The position numbers and the translations under genes were made by a program. The notes below the pieces were generated by a model. It ran no database searches. It was not told where the DNA came from and saw only the letters and a list, made by a program, of their open reading frames with translations. A stretch of 64,000 bases of DNA from Mucilaginibacter flavus (lineage in GTDB: Bacteria > Bacteroidota > Bacteroidia > Sphingobacteriales > Sphingobacteriaceae), in contig NZ_JAUFPS010000021.1 of NCBI RefSeq assembly GCF_030409315.1, positions 2,326 to 66,325 of the forward strand. The letters are read 5' to 3'. Of this stretch, positions 18,015-26,204 are shown piece after piece. Position 1 is the first letter of the stretch. The number at the start of each line of letters is the position of its first letter.

Positions 18015-19217
18015 TTAAAATAGCTTTAACTGTTGCTGAGTAGGGGGCAGCGCTTTACCCATCACTGTTCTGCCGCCATATTTCCAGGAATCTTCCCGCT
18101 CTTTGGCTATTACCTGGTCGAAATTGGCGTTAGGCGTAAAATCCTTCTCGGCATTTTCGGCTATTTTATGGAGGCGTTTAATGGCTTCATTCTTTTCAGA
18201 TTCTCCCATTTTGGCTTTGTGCAGGGCATTTTGTAAAGTGCTGATGGTTTCGTCATAAACTTTGGTTGGCACCGGAAAAGGATGCCCATCTTTACCGCCA
18301 TGGGCAAATGAAAACCTGGCAGGATCTTTAAACCTTGATGGCGTACCATGAATAACCTCACTTACCAGCGCCAACGACTGTAATGTACGCGGACCTAAAC
18401 CCTGCAACATCAACAAATCTTCAAAATCGGCGGGTTGCTTTTCGTGTGCCAGCCATAAAACCGCGCCGAGGCGTTTCAGGTCGATGTCTTTTGCTTTTAC
18501 TTCGTGGTGGTTGGGCATAACCAGTTTATTGATCTCCCTGATCATAGTTTCGGGATTTTCGTGGGCTATTTGCATTACGCCGTTTCTGGACGCAGCTGCG
18601 TGGCTATCGGCCATGTTCAGAATTAATCCGTTATTTTTTCCATAGATGGAAGTATGCGGATCATTTACAAAGGAGTCCAATTGTTCTGAATGCCAGTGGT
18701 AGCGCCGGGCTGTGCTACTGGCATCACTCATGCCTTGCTGTACTACTGCCCACTTGCCGGTGTCGCTTAAAATAAAGTTGTGGGTGTATAATTGAAAACC
18801 ATCCTGTATGGCAGTATTATCTACCTTGGCGCTCAGTTTGCTGCATCTAACTAAATGATCGCCATCAAGACCGGTAAGTTCGCCAATTTTCATCAGCTCG
18901 GCAGGCGTTTGTTTGGAGTGTTTGCCCTTGCCGCCGCAAATGTAAATGCCTAACTCCCGGCTAAGTGGATTGACAGCCCTTTTCAAAGCGCCCATTACAG
19001 AGGTAGTAATGCCAGAGGAATGCCAATCCATACCCATCACTGTCCCAAGGCTCTGAAACCAAAAAGGATCGCTCAGGCGGCGTAAAACTTCGTCTTTGCC
19101 ATAATCCAAAATGATGTTTTCAACCACGGCAAGCCCCAGTTTAGCCATACGCTCGGCAAGCCATGTTGGTACGTAGCCGTAATGTAGGGGCATGTCAGCA
19201 CTGCCAGATCGCTTCAT
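18015..19217 (-). CDS. DUF763 family protein, possible helix-hairpin-helix DNA-binding
   Basis: A 400-residue cytoplasmic protein. The N-terminus matches DUF763: RSGSADMPLHYG, then RLSDPFWFQSLGTVMGMDWHSSG. This family is shared by archaea and scattered bacteria and has no established function. Near residue 275, FEDLLMLQGLGPRTLQSLALVSEVIHG looks like a helix-hairpin-helix (LGPRT), followed by FAHGGKDGHPFPV. The HhH suggests contact with DNA or nucleic acid, but this is inference. The stop of the DUF4142 gene is 28 bases away and convergent. Confidence 0.78.
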   Translation of the reverse strand: MKRSGSADMPLHYGYVPTWLAERMAKLGLAVVENIILDYGKDEVLRRLSDPFWFQSLGTVMGMDWHSSGITTSVMGALKRAVNPLSRELGIYICGGKGKHSKQTPAELMKIGELTGLDGDHLVRCSKLSAKVDNTAIQDGFQLYTHNFILSDTGKWAVVQQGMSDASSTARRYHWHSEQLDSFVNDPHTSIYGKNNGLILNMADSHAAASRNGVMQIAHENPETMIREINKLVMPNHHEVKAKDIDLKRLGAVLWLAHEKQPADFEDLLMLQGLGPRTLQSLALVSEVIHGTPSRFKDPARFSFAHGGKDGHPFPVPTKVYDETISTLQNALHKAKMGESEKNEAIKRLHKIAENAEKDFTPNANFDQVIAKEREDSWKYGGRTVMGKALPPTQQQLKLF

Positions 19218-19263
19218 GCTAACAAAGTTAGTAAAAAAGATGTGCTATTTCGGGATAGGCAAA

Positions 19264-20148
19264 TTATTCATTACTTATTTGCTTAGTTTTGGATTCAATT
19301 AAATTTAGATTCTTAAATGATGGAAATATTGAATTAGTGGTTTCAGAGGCTAAAAGATTAGGGTGTACTTCAGTCCCTTTTTCTACCAATTCAGACATGC
19401 TTTTTATAGACAGTTTTAATCTTTCCAATCTTTCATGATCATCACCATTATAGTAGTTTGTCTGAATGTTCTGAGCTTCTACTTCAATAAGAATATCGAT
19501 TTGAGCTCTCGTTCCTTCCTGAATAGCCTTTAGAGCATCATTTTTTATATTAAGCGTTTCGATATATTTTTCGTGAATTTTACCCTCTAATCGCTTTTTG
19601 TAAATGAAAGCGCCGGCCCATGTTATAGCACCAATCAATTCAATTGCTTCACGACTATGAACGAGGATATCTATCCAAAATGATCCACTTTCAAAGGCTT
19701 CAATCTTTATAGAGTCATCTATTTCTGCCAGAGGAATTGAAAAGGATTTTTTTAATAAATCAATGATTTTGCCTAAACTTTCAAAGTTCAAGTCGTTTGG
19801 GAGTTTGATACTTAATAAGTTTTCAGATTCATTAATTGGCAACGCTTGGTCAACACTTTCTGTAAGGTTTTTTATTCCCTTTTTTAAAGCTTCTAATGTT
19901 GATGAAAAAATTGAATACTCGTTATTGGAGATAGTTAAAGTATCTAAAGTACTTGCGTAAATTGGTAATGTTTTAAACTCTTTTAATTGAGATTTAAATA
20001 AGTTAGTTTTTGCGATATTGTTGATACCTTTTCGAATGTTAATTAAATTGTCAACACTGAAATTATTATTAGCTACGACGATGTTGGGAGTATATTTTAA
20101 ACGGTCGATATTTTCTTTTAATATTTGCGAAATCTCTTTTAATCTCAT
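19264..20148 (-). CDS. Unknown AT-rich membrane-associated protein
   Basis: A 294-residue protein of no recognised family. I take the ATG at 20148 (MRLKEISQILKENID), 10 bases after the stop of the acyl-CoA ligase; a longer frame would run into that gene. It is Lys-, Asn- and Ile-rich, unlike neighbours. About residue 185 there is a SFWIDILVHSREAIELIGAI stretch leading to WAGAFIYKKR, one probable membrane or amphipathic segment, followed by a charged helical region (HEKYIETLNIKNDALKAIQE). The base composition hints at acquisition from elsewhere. It may be co-transcribed with the ligase. Confidence 0.65.
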   Translation of the reverse strand: MRLKEISQILKENIDRLKYTPNIVVANNNFSVDNLINIRKGINNIAKTNLFKSQLKEFKTLPIYASTLDTLTISNNEYSIFSSTLEALKKGIKNLTESVDQALPINESENLLSIKLPNDLNFESLGKIIDLLKKSFSIPLAEIDDSIKIEAFESGSFWIDILVHSREAIELIGAITWAGAFIYKKRLEGKIHEKYIETLNIKNDALKAIQEGTRAQIDILIEVEAQNIQTNYYNGDDHERLERLKLSIKSMSELVEKGTEVHPNLLASETTNSIFPSFKNLNLIESKTKQISNE

Positions 20149-20158
20149 TGTTATATTA

Positions 20159-22069
20159 TTAGTCTGCTTCCACTTCACCCACGTACATTTCGTCAATATC
20201 GGCGGCGTATTTCTTTTCAATTACCTTGCGTTTGGCTTTCATGGTTGGGGTTATTTCGCCTTCTTCCATGCTGAAAGGGTTACGTTTTACCTTGAATGCT
20301 TTGATGCGCTCAAATTTGGCCAGCTCGTGGCTAAATTTGCGGATGTCCTGGCTAATCCAGTCTACAATCTCTTTGTCATCAATGAAAACTTCGGGCTTTT
20401 CAAAAAATTCGTTCTTCAGGCCGAATGTTTCCTGCAGACCTTCTTTGCCGGGTACTATAATGGCGGTGATGTATTCGCGTTTATCGCCCAATAAAAATAC
20501 CTGCTCAATTTTGGGGCTTTTAAGGTAGGTGTTCTCTACCGGGGTAGGATAAATGTTTTTACCATAGGCGTTCACCAGCATGTTTTTAAGCCTATCGGTA
20601 ATTTGCAGGTTTCCGCGAAAAAACCGGCCGATATCACCGGTATGAAACCAGCCATCGCTATCAATAACCGTAGCGGTTTCTTCTGGTTTATGCCAGTAGC
20701 CTTTCATCACGCAATGACCGCGAACGATGATTTCGCCCTCCTCTGTTTGAGTATCTTCTTTAAAGTTATCGTGCGTTTGTATCGAGTAAATCTCTTTGGT
20801 TTCTACATTCTGGATAGCCACTTCAATACCCGGTATAATACGACCAACAGTACCGTAAATTACCCTATGGCGCTCAGTAACAGCCATTACAGGCGAGGTT
20901 TCCGTTAACCCAAAACCCTCTAATATCACAATACCCAGATCGCCAAAAAATTCACCAATGTTTTTAGGTAAAGCGCCGCCGCCCGATACCATGAATTGGA
21001 GTTTACCGCCCGTTTTTTCTTTGATCTTACTGAAAACCAATTTTTCGGCAATGCCATGTTTGGCCTTTAAAATAGCGCCCGGTGCTTTGCCGGCCTCTTG
21101 TATGTGGCGCACTTTTTTACCAACCTCAAATGCCCATAAAAAGATTTTAGTTTTAATGCCACCTGCCGATGTTCCGCTTTTAATGGCCCTATCGTGAATA
21201 CGCTCCAATAAACGGGGTACACAGCAAAGGATAGTCGGCTGGGTTTCACCCATATTTTTGGCTAATAATTCCAGGCTTTGGGCAAAAGCTATTTGTGAGC
21301 CTTTTAAAATGGCTATATGGTAAATGGTACGTTCAAATACGTGCGATAAGGGCAGGAACGATAAAAAGCGATCATCCTTGGTTACATAAGGAATCTGGAT
21401 CAGGCTGTTGTGGGCGTTTTCGGTTAGGTTGTGATGGGTAAGCATTACGCCCTTGGGGATACCGGTAGTTCCTGAAGTATAAATTAAACACGATAGATCG
21501 GTTGGTAAAATAGCTTCCCTTGCAGCTTTGATGGCCGGGCGGTATTGGTCAATTACGTGAAGACCTTCTTTAATTACCTGCTCAAAACCTACTACCCCTG
21601 CGTTTAGTGAAAGCTTGTCGCTAAATTTTTCAAAATCGTCAAAAGCAGGAATAATGCGGATAAGTTCCGGGCAGTTATTGGCAACTTTTAATACCTTACG
21701 AAACAGGAAAGGATTACCGGCAATGATGGTTTTAGCACCAGAATCATTGAGGATATATTCTATCTCGTTTTCGGTAAGGGTAGGATATATGGATGTATTG
21801 ATAGCCCCGATTTGCTGTAAAGCCTGATCGTAATAAACATAATTAGGACCGTTTTCAATGATCAGGGAAAGCCTGTCGCCTTTTTGAATGCCCAATTCAA
21901 GCAACCAGGCCGATATGGCGTCTATCCTGGCGAGGGCTTCGGCATAGCTAATTTCCACCCAGGTATCTTTAACCTTATGCAGCATAAAACTATGGCTTTC
22001 GGGGTGGATATTGGCAACCACATTGCGTAAAAACGACGGTACGGTTGAAAGTGCTTTTGCCTTGCTCAT
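20159..22069 (-). CDS. Long-chain fatty-acid--CoA ligase (AMP-forming)
   Basis: A 636-residue adenylate-forming enzyme that activates long-chain fatty acids for degradation or lipid synthesis. Motifs: LIYTSGTTGIPKGVMLTH (phosphate loop), EGFGLTETSPV, DGWFHTGDIGRF and ITDRLKNMLVNAYGKNIYP, the gate and hinge of the FadD15-like group. A C-terminal lysine in the SMEEGEITPTMKAKRK region (K near 615) fits the adenylation residue. The ATG at 22069 follows an in-frame TTG. A TAAGTTTG box with TTG 20 bases further up lies 30 bases upstream. FadD15-type enzymes are common in Bacteroidota. Confidence 0.92.
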   Translation of the reverse strand: MSKAKALSTVPSFLRNVVANIHPESHSFMLHKVKDTWVEISYAEALARIDAISAWLLELGIQKGDRLSLIIENGPNYVYYDQALQQIGAINTSIYPTLTENEIEYILNDSGAKTIIAGNPFLFRKVLKVANNCPELIRIIPAFDDFEKFSDKLSLNAGVVGFEQVIKEGLHVIDQYRPAIKAAREAILPTDLSCLIYTSGTTGIPKGVMLTHHNLTENAHNSLIQIPYVTKDDRFLSFLPLSHVFERTIYHIAILKGSQIAFAQSLELLAKNMGETQPTILCCVPRLLERIHDRAIKSGTSAGGIKTKIFLWAFEVGKKVRHIQEAGKAPGAILKAKHGIAEKLVFSKIKEKTGGKLQFMVSGGGALPKNIGEFFGDLGIVILEGFGLTETSPVMAVTERHRVIYGTVGRIIPGIEVAIQNVETKEIYSIQTHDNFKEDTQTEEGEIIVRGHCVMKGYWHKPEETATVIDSDGWFHTGDIGRFFRGNLQITDRLKNMLVNAYGKNIYPTPVENTYLKSPKIEQVFLLGDKREYITAIIVPGKEGLQETFGLKNEFFEKPEVFIDDKEIVDWISQDIRKFSHELAKFERIKAFKVKRNPFSMEEGEITPTMKAKRKVIEKKYAADIDEMYVGEVEAD

Positions 22070-22098
22070 CAAATGTATTAATTGGGTTTAATAAGCAT

Positions 22099-22129
22099 CA
22101 AACTTATGTTTTTTACTAACAAAAAGCAA
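22099..22129 (-). promoter_or_regulatory. Promoter of the acyl-CoA ligase gene
   Basis: TAAGTTTG (22099-22106, minus strand) matches TAnnTTTG and TTG lies 20 bases upstream. Transcription would begin near 22092, about 23 bases before the ATG. Confidence 0.55.
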
Positions 22130-22136
22130 TGATACT

Positions 22137-22865
22137 TTAAGGTTTGATGGTTTTCATGTTTTCGGTTGAAAAAATATACGCTTCCTGTATGGGAGTTACA
22201 TTGCGGGTAACTTTATTAATGTCCTTTCCTTCTGCTGTCCATAAATATGGATAAAAGGTAAAAACTTCGTCTGCCTTTAATTTGCTCAAATCGTCTTGCC
22301 AGTGTGTCCATCGCAGTCCGTCATAAAATTGCTTCATATCTCCGTACCAGCAAAAGTTCAAAAATTCAGAATAACTTATATGAAGAGCTTCCCATTTTAA
22401 ACGCTCGGGAGCCAGGTAGTAAACTTTACCCATATCGTCGCCAAATTTGCCGCCGTTAATTGCAAAAAAACCACCGTCGGCATCATCTGCTATCAGTAAA
22501 AACGAAGGTTGTTCGCCTAACTGATTAAAACTTTTGCCTTTATTCCAATCGGGCAAGCTTCGCTGTAATTTTTTGCTGCCCGATCCTAATATCCTTATCC
22601 AGCCATTATCAACTAATATGCCACCGGTGAAATAAATGACTGCGCCCATATATGAGTGTGTACTTACCTGCGTTTGGTACAACGCCTCTTTGCCATTAGA
22701 AGCCGGTAGAATTTCTACTTTATTTTTTGCCGATTTAATGTCCTGTAAAAGCAAAGGCCACGCAGATGTGTCGGCTGTTAGTTCCGCTATCGGGCGTAAT
22801 TTCATCTGCGCATTTACGGATAGTGTAAAAGCAAGCAGTAAAAGGCTTAGGGTTTGTTTTTTCAT
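22137..22865 (-). CDS. DUF2625 family exported protein
   Basis: A 242-residue protein with a Sec signal peptide (KKQTLSLLLLAFTLSVNAQ, cleavage after AQ). The mature part carries DUF2625 signatures: AWPLLLQDIKSAKNKVEILP, then GAVIYFTGGILVDNGWIRILGSG, FLLIADDADGGFFAINGG and YDGLRW. The family is otherwise mostly cytoplasmic and its function is unknown; export is a Bacteroidota variation. A TAAATTTG box lies 14-21 bases upstream of the ATG. It is divergent from the photolyase-like gene. Confidence 0.8.
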   Translation of the reverse strand: MKKQTLSLLLLAFTLSVNAQMKLRPIAELTADTSAWPLLLQDIKSAKNKVEILPASNGKEALYQTQVSTHSYMGAVIYFTGGILVDNGWIRILGSGSKKLQRSLPDWNKGKSFNQLGEQPSFLLIADDADGGFFAINGGKFGDDMGKVYYLAPERLKWEALHISYSEFLNFCWYGDMKQFYDGLRWTHWQDDLSKLKADEVFTFYPYLWTAEGKDINKVTRNVTPIQEAYIFSTENMKTIKP

Positions 22866-22923
22866 TTTGAATAGTAGTCAAATTTAAGCAAACAAAAAGT
22901 ATAAAGTTAAGTAGTTATCAAAC

Positions 22924-24426
22924 ATGGATAAGCAAAGCATAACCTTAATCTTTCCGCACCAGTTATTTGAACAGTACCCCGCGGTAAACAAATCGCGACC
23001 GGCGTACCTGGTTGAGGAAACTTTATACTTTAATCAATATCACTTTAATAAAAAGAAGCTGATATTACACCGGGCCTCCATGAAGTTTTATGCGGATTTC
23101 CTGGCACAACAAGGTCTAACGGTTTTTTATATTGATGCCGGGGATGAATTGGCAGATATAAGTATGCTGATCAACGCCCTGGGCAAGCAAGGTGTTAAAC
23201 AAATTCACTACGTAGATACAGCCGATAACTGGATAGAAAAAAGGCTGAAGTCGGGCTGTGAGAAAAATGAAATTGATCTTGTAAAGTACCGCAGTCCGAA
23301 TTACCTGAATAGTGCCGAAGATGTGGCTGAGTTTTTCGACAAAAAGAAAACCTATTTTCAAACCGATTTTTACATCGCCCAACGTAAACAGCGCGGCATT
23401 TTGCTTGAAGCAAACGGTACGCCTGTAGGCGGCAAATGGACCTATGATAGTGATAATCGCCTTAAATTCCCAAAAAATGAAGTGGTACCTTTATTAGATG
23501 TTCCTGCCGAAAATAAATATGTCGTCGAGGCTAAGCAATACGTTGAAACTCATTTCGGCGCAAATTATGGCACTACTTCATCGCCATTTGGTAATTTGGG
23601 TGGTTTTTATCCAACTACTTACAGCGAGGCTGAAAAATGGCTGGATGATTTTTTGAAACAGCGGTTACATAATTTCGGTATTTATGAGGATGCTATGCTG
23701 ACCGAAGAAAGCTTCTTGTATCATTCGGTACTAACCCCGATGTTAAATATCGGTTTGCTCAATCCGCAGCAGGTGATTGAAAAGGCTTTAGATGCAGCTA
23801 CAGATTATGATATTCCTATCAATTCGCTGGAGGGCTTTATAAGGCAGGTGGTGGGCTGGCGCGAGTTTATCCACGTAGTGTATGAACGCGAAGGCGTAAA
23901 GCAACGCACAAAAAACTATTGGGGATTTAAACGCAAAATTCCCAAATCATTCTGGCAAGGCAATACCGGCATTCATCCTGTTGATGTAGTTATCAAAAAG
24001 GTGTTGGCAACTGGCTACACACATCATATTGAACGCCTGATGGTGATGGGTAACTTTTTTCTGCTATGCGAGTTTGATCCCGATGATGTTTACCTGTGGT
24101 TTATGGAAATGTACGTTGACGCGTATGATTGGGTAATGGTGCCCAATACCTATGGCATGACCCAATTTGCAGATGGTGGCCTCATGACCACCAAGCCCTA
24201 CATCAGCGGCAGCAATTACCTTATGAAAATGGGCAACTGGAAAAAAGGCGACTGGCAGCAAACCTGGGATGGCTTATTCTGGCGTTTTATGCACGTGCAC
24301 CGCGATTTTTTTACCAGCAACCCAAGGTTAGGTATGCTTGTTTCAATGTTTGATAAAATGCCAAAAGAGAAACAAAAAAATCACCTCCGCAATGCCGAAG
24401 CATTTTTGAAAGCGTTGGATAAGTAA
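22924..24426 (+). CDS. Photolyase/cryptochrome-related protein of the bacterial (6-4) type, lacking the C-terminal iron-sulfur cysteines
   Basis: A 500-residue FAD protein related to prokaryotic (6-4) photolyases and cryptochromes (PhrB / FeS-BCP group). The start, ITLIFPHQLFEQYP, and the C-terminal MEMYVDAYDWVMVPNTYGM..FADGGLMTTKPYISGSNYL are diagnostic of that group and form the FAD pocket. The group normally holds a 4Fe-4S cluster, with three cysteines in the last quarter. Here the last Cys is at about residue 382 (LLCEFDPDD) and none follow in the final 118 residues; the usual region reads NWKKGDWQQTWDGLFW instead. It probably repairs or senses light damage without the cluster. Confidence 0.87.
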   Translation: MDKQSITLIFPHQLFEQYPAVNKSRPAYLVEETLYFNQYHFNKKKLILHRASMKFYADFLAQQGLTVFYIDAGDELADISMLINALGKQGVKQIHYVDTADNWIEKRLKSGCEKNEIDLVKYRSPNYLNSAEDVAEFFDKKKTYFQTDFYIAQRKQRGILLEANGTPVGGKWTYDSDNRLKFPKNEVVPLLDVPAENKYVVEAKQYVETHFGANYGTTSSPFGNLGGFYPTTYSEAEKWLDDFLKQRLHNFGIYEDAMLTEESFLYHSVLTPMLNIGLLNPQQVIEKALDAATDYDIPINSLEGFIRQVVGWREFIHVVYEREGVKQRTKNYWGFKRKIPKSFWQGNTGIHPVDVVIKKVLATGYTHHIERLMVMGNFFLLCEFDPDDVYLWFMEMYVDAYDWVMVPNTYGMTQFADGGLMTTKPYISGSNYLMKMGNWKKGDWQQTWDGLFWRFMHVHRDFFTSNPRLGMLVSMFDKMPKEKQKNHLRNAEAFLKALDK

Positions 24427-24452
24427 GCCGTTGTAACAGGCCCCCAAATAGA

Positions 24453-24998
24453 TTATAAGTTTTTAATATCCCTGGCCACCAAACTTAAATTGTTACCGAG
24501 CTGGTGCCCGCCTTTGTTAATTTCGCGAAATGTTGCAGCGGGTAATTTTTGCCTGTAGGTTTCAAAATGTTTGAATGGCACCTCTTCGTCGTCGTGTGCC
24601 TGGTAAAAAAAGAGTGGCGTATTTTCAGGAAGTTTTTCGGCAAAATCATCCCGGAGTTTTAAGCCCTGTTTCCAATCCTCATCACCGCTCCAAAATGGTG
24701 TCGACAACAGGAAGATACCAGCCAATTGTTTCGAAGCTTCATATTCAGAAAGATATTTGAGCAGCAATGAGGCTCCTAAGGAATGCGCTACTATAATAAC
24801 TTCGTTTTTAAGTTTGCCAACCTCTTCACTTATTTGCTTTAACCAGCCAAAATCAGGCAGGCTTTCATCGGTTTGCAGTTTTGGGTAACTGATATTATAA
24901 GTATCTCCTAATTCTTTTTTTAGGGAATCTACAAGTTTAAGGTCGGCAGTATAGCCGTCGTCTCCGCCGCCCTGTATAAATAAGATCTGCTTTTTCAT
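24453..24998 (-). CDS. Small alpha/beta hydrolase (YdeN/RBBP9-like)
   Basis: A 181-residue cytoplasmic alpha/beta hydrolase. It begins ILFIQGGGDDGYTADLK (oxyanion loop), has the nucleophile in VAHSLGASLLL (Ser near 73), an acid in AHDDEEVPF and a histidine in KGGHQLG. The compact size fits the serine hydrolase RBBP9/YdeN group. The substrate is unknown. It lies convergent to the photolyase-like gene, 26 bases apart, and is not clearly in an operon. Confidence 0.85.
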   Translation of the reverse strand: MKKQILFIQGGGDDGYTADLKLVDSLKKELGDTYNISYPKLQTDESLPDFGWLKQISEEVGKLKNEVIIVAHSLGASLLLKYLSEYEASKQLAGIFLLSTPFWSGDEDWKQGLKLRDDFAEKLPENTPLFFYQAHDDEEVPFKHFETYRQKLPAATFREINKGGHQLGNNLSLVARDIKNL

Positions 24999-25025
24999 AA
25001 GTACGATGTATTAAAGCAATCAGTA

Positions 25026-25883
25026 TTACTTTCCGGCCAAAAACTCGTTCAGCATCGCCACAAATAAAAGTGGTACTTTGCTATCGGGGTTTGGTGCCAT
25101 AATTTCGCCCATAAACGCGCCGTGGCTGCCTGGCATTATAATCAGCCTGCCATGAGGTAATAAACGCGACATTTCGATAGCATGCTCTGGTGTTACTACA
25201 TCCTGATCGCTTACAATTACAAGGGTTGGGGCTTGTATTGATTTTATTTGTTCATCGGGCCAATCCTTAAACGTTTGCATTCTGCCTGCATCTTTATCGT
25301 GCATATTTTGTAACCCAGCCTGGGTATTGCCGGGTATGGCTAAATAAACATCTTTATAAACCTGGGGCATGTTACTTAGGCTGGCACTTTTCATCATATC
25401 CCAAAACCACGAGGGTATTCCTTCCCTTTTATAAATAGCAGATATAGGTACCAATTTACGCACCAGTTTAGGGTGTCTTATAGCCAATTGCAGCGTAGTA
25501 CTGCCACCATTACTAAAGCCCATCACATCGGCACCTGTAATCTTTAATTGTGTAAGCAATTCGGCAACATCATCAGCGTCCTGTTCAAAAGTTTCGGGAA
25601 TATCCCTGGCCGATGTACGCCCATGATTCTGCAGGTCCACGCCAATTACCATATGAGTTTTGGCCAATTCGGGCATAATCCTGTCAAAAGACGTATGCAT
25701 GGTTGAACCACCGCCATGAATCAATACCAGCGGCTGCCCGCTGCCATGAATTTCATAGTACATTTTAATGCCGTTTACCTGGGCGTATTTACCGGCAGAT
25801 TGTGCGTTGCTTTCTTCTGTTGTGCTCATAATTGTTAAAGTAAAAATACTTATTTTGATGATGTAGCTAAACAAACTTTGCAT
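25026..25883 (-). CDS. Exported alpha/beta hydrolase
   Basis: A 285-residue hydrolase with an N-terminal signal (hydrophobic residues 5-19, cleavage likely after SNAQ). The fold markers are LVLIHGGGSTMHTSF (oxyanion), GVDLQNHGRTSA, the nucleophile Ser in MGFSNGGSTTLQ (near 123), Asp in VIVSDQDVVTPEH and His in MPGSHGAFMGE. It is similar to periplasmic or outer-membrane esterase-like enzymes of Bacteroidota; the substrate cannot be inferred. The adjacent cytoplasmic hydrolase is a different subfamily. Confidence 0.85.
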   Translation of the reverse strand: MQSLFSYIIKISIFTLTIMSTTEESNAQSAGKYAQVNGIKMYYEIHGSGQPLVLIHGGGSTMHTSFDRIMPELAKTHMVIGVDLQNHGRTSARDIPETFEQDADDVAELLTQLKITGADVMGFSNGGSTTLQLAIRHPKLVRKLVPISAIYKREGIPSWFWDMMKSASLSNMPQVYKDVYLAIPGNTQAGLQNMHDKDAGRMQTFKDWPDEQIKSIQAPTLVIVSDQDVVTPEHAIEMSRLLPHGRLIIMPGSHGAFMGEIMAPNPDSKVPLLFVAMLNEFLAGK

Positions 25884-26204
25884 ATATCAAATTTAAACCG
25901 ATAGGCTGAACATGCAGTGGGCATATCCGACAATTTAGGTGCTGGTTTGCGACAATCAATAAATCGATTTAAAATATCCCGTAACATTTTATTTACAAGC
26001 TAAAATAAGCGTGTATTTATTACACAATGAAAGCTTAAAACACTAATATTGTTTAACCAATTAATTGCCCTGTACTTTTTTATCTTAACCTGATATGTTT
26101 TTATCATCATTGTTTTGCCCGCATTTTATGGGCGAGTTTTGAGGTGGCATAAGCGAAGAATCACGGGGCAGCTTAACAAGAACATCAACTAAATCTCTCA
26201 ACTC
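25884..26204. other. 321-base divergent gap upstream of the ThuA/dehydrogenase gene
   Basis: AT-rich, no gene. It contains a small hairpin GCCC-GCATTTTAT-GGGC near 26118-26133 and short poly-T runs. No exact TAnnTTTG box is obvious for either flanking gene, and no word array or palindromic repeat is present, which is unusual for this window. Confidence 0.5.

Noticed and set aside
22070..22079. TACATTTG next to the ligase ATG as its promoter
   Set aside because: It abuts the ATG and would give a transcript starting inside the gene; the TAAGTTTG box further up is better spaced and has a TTG partner.
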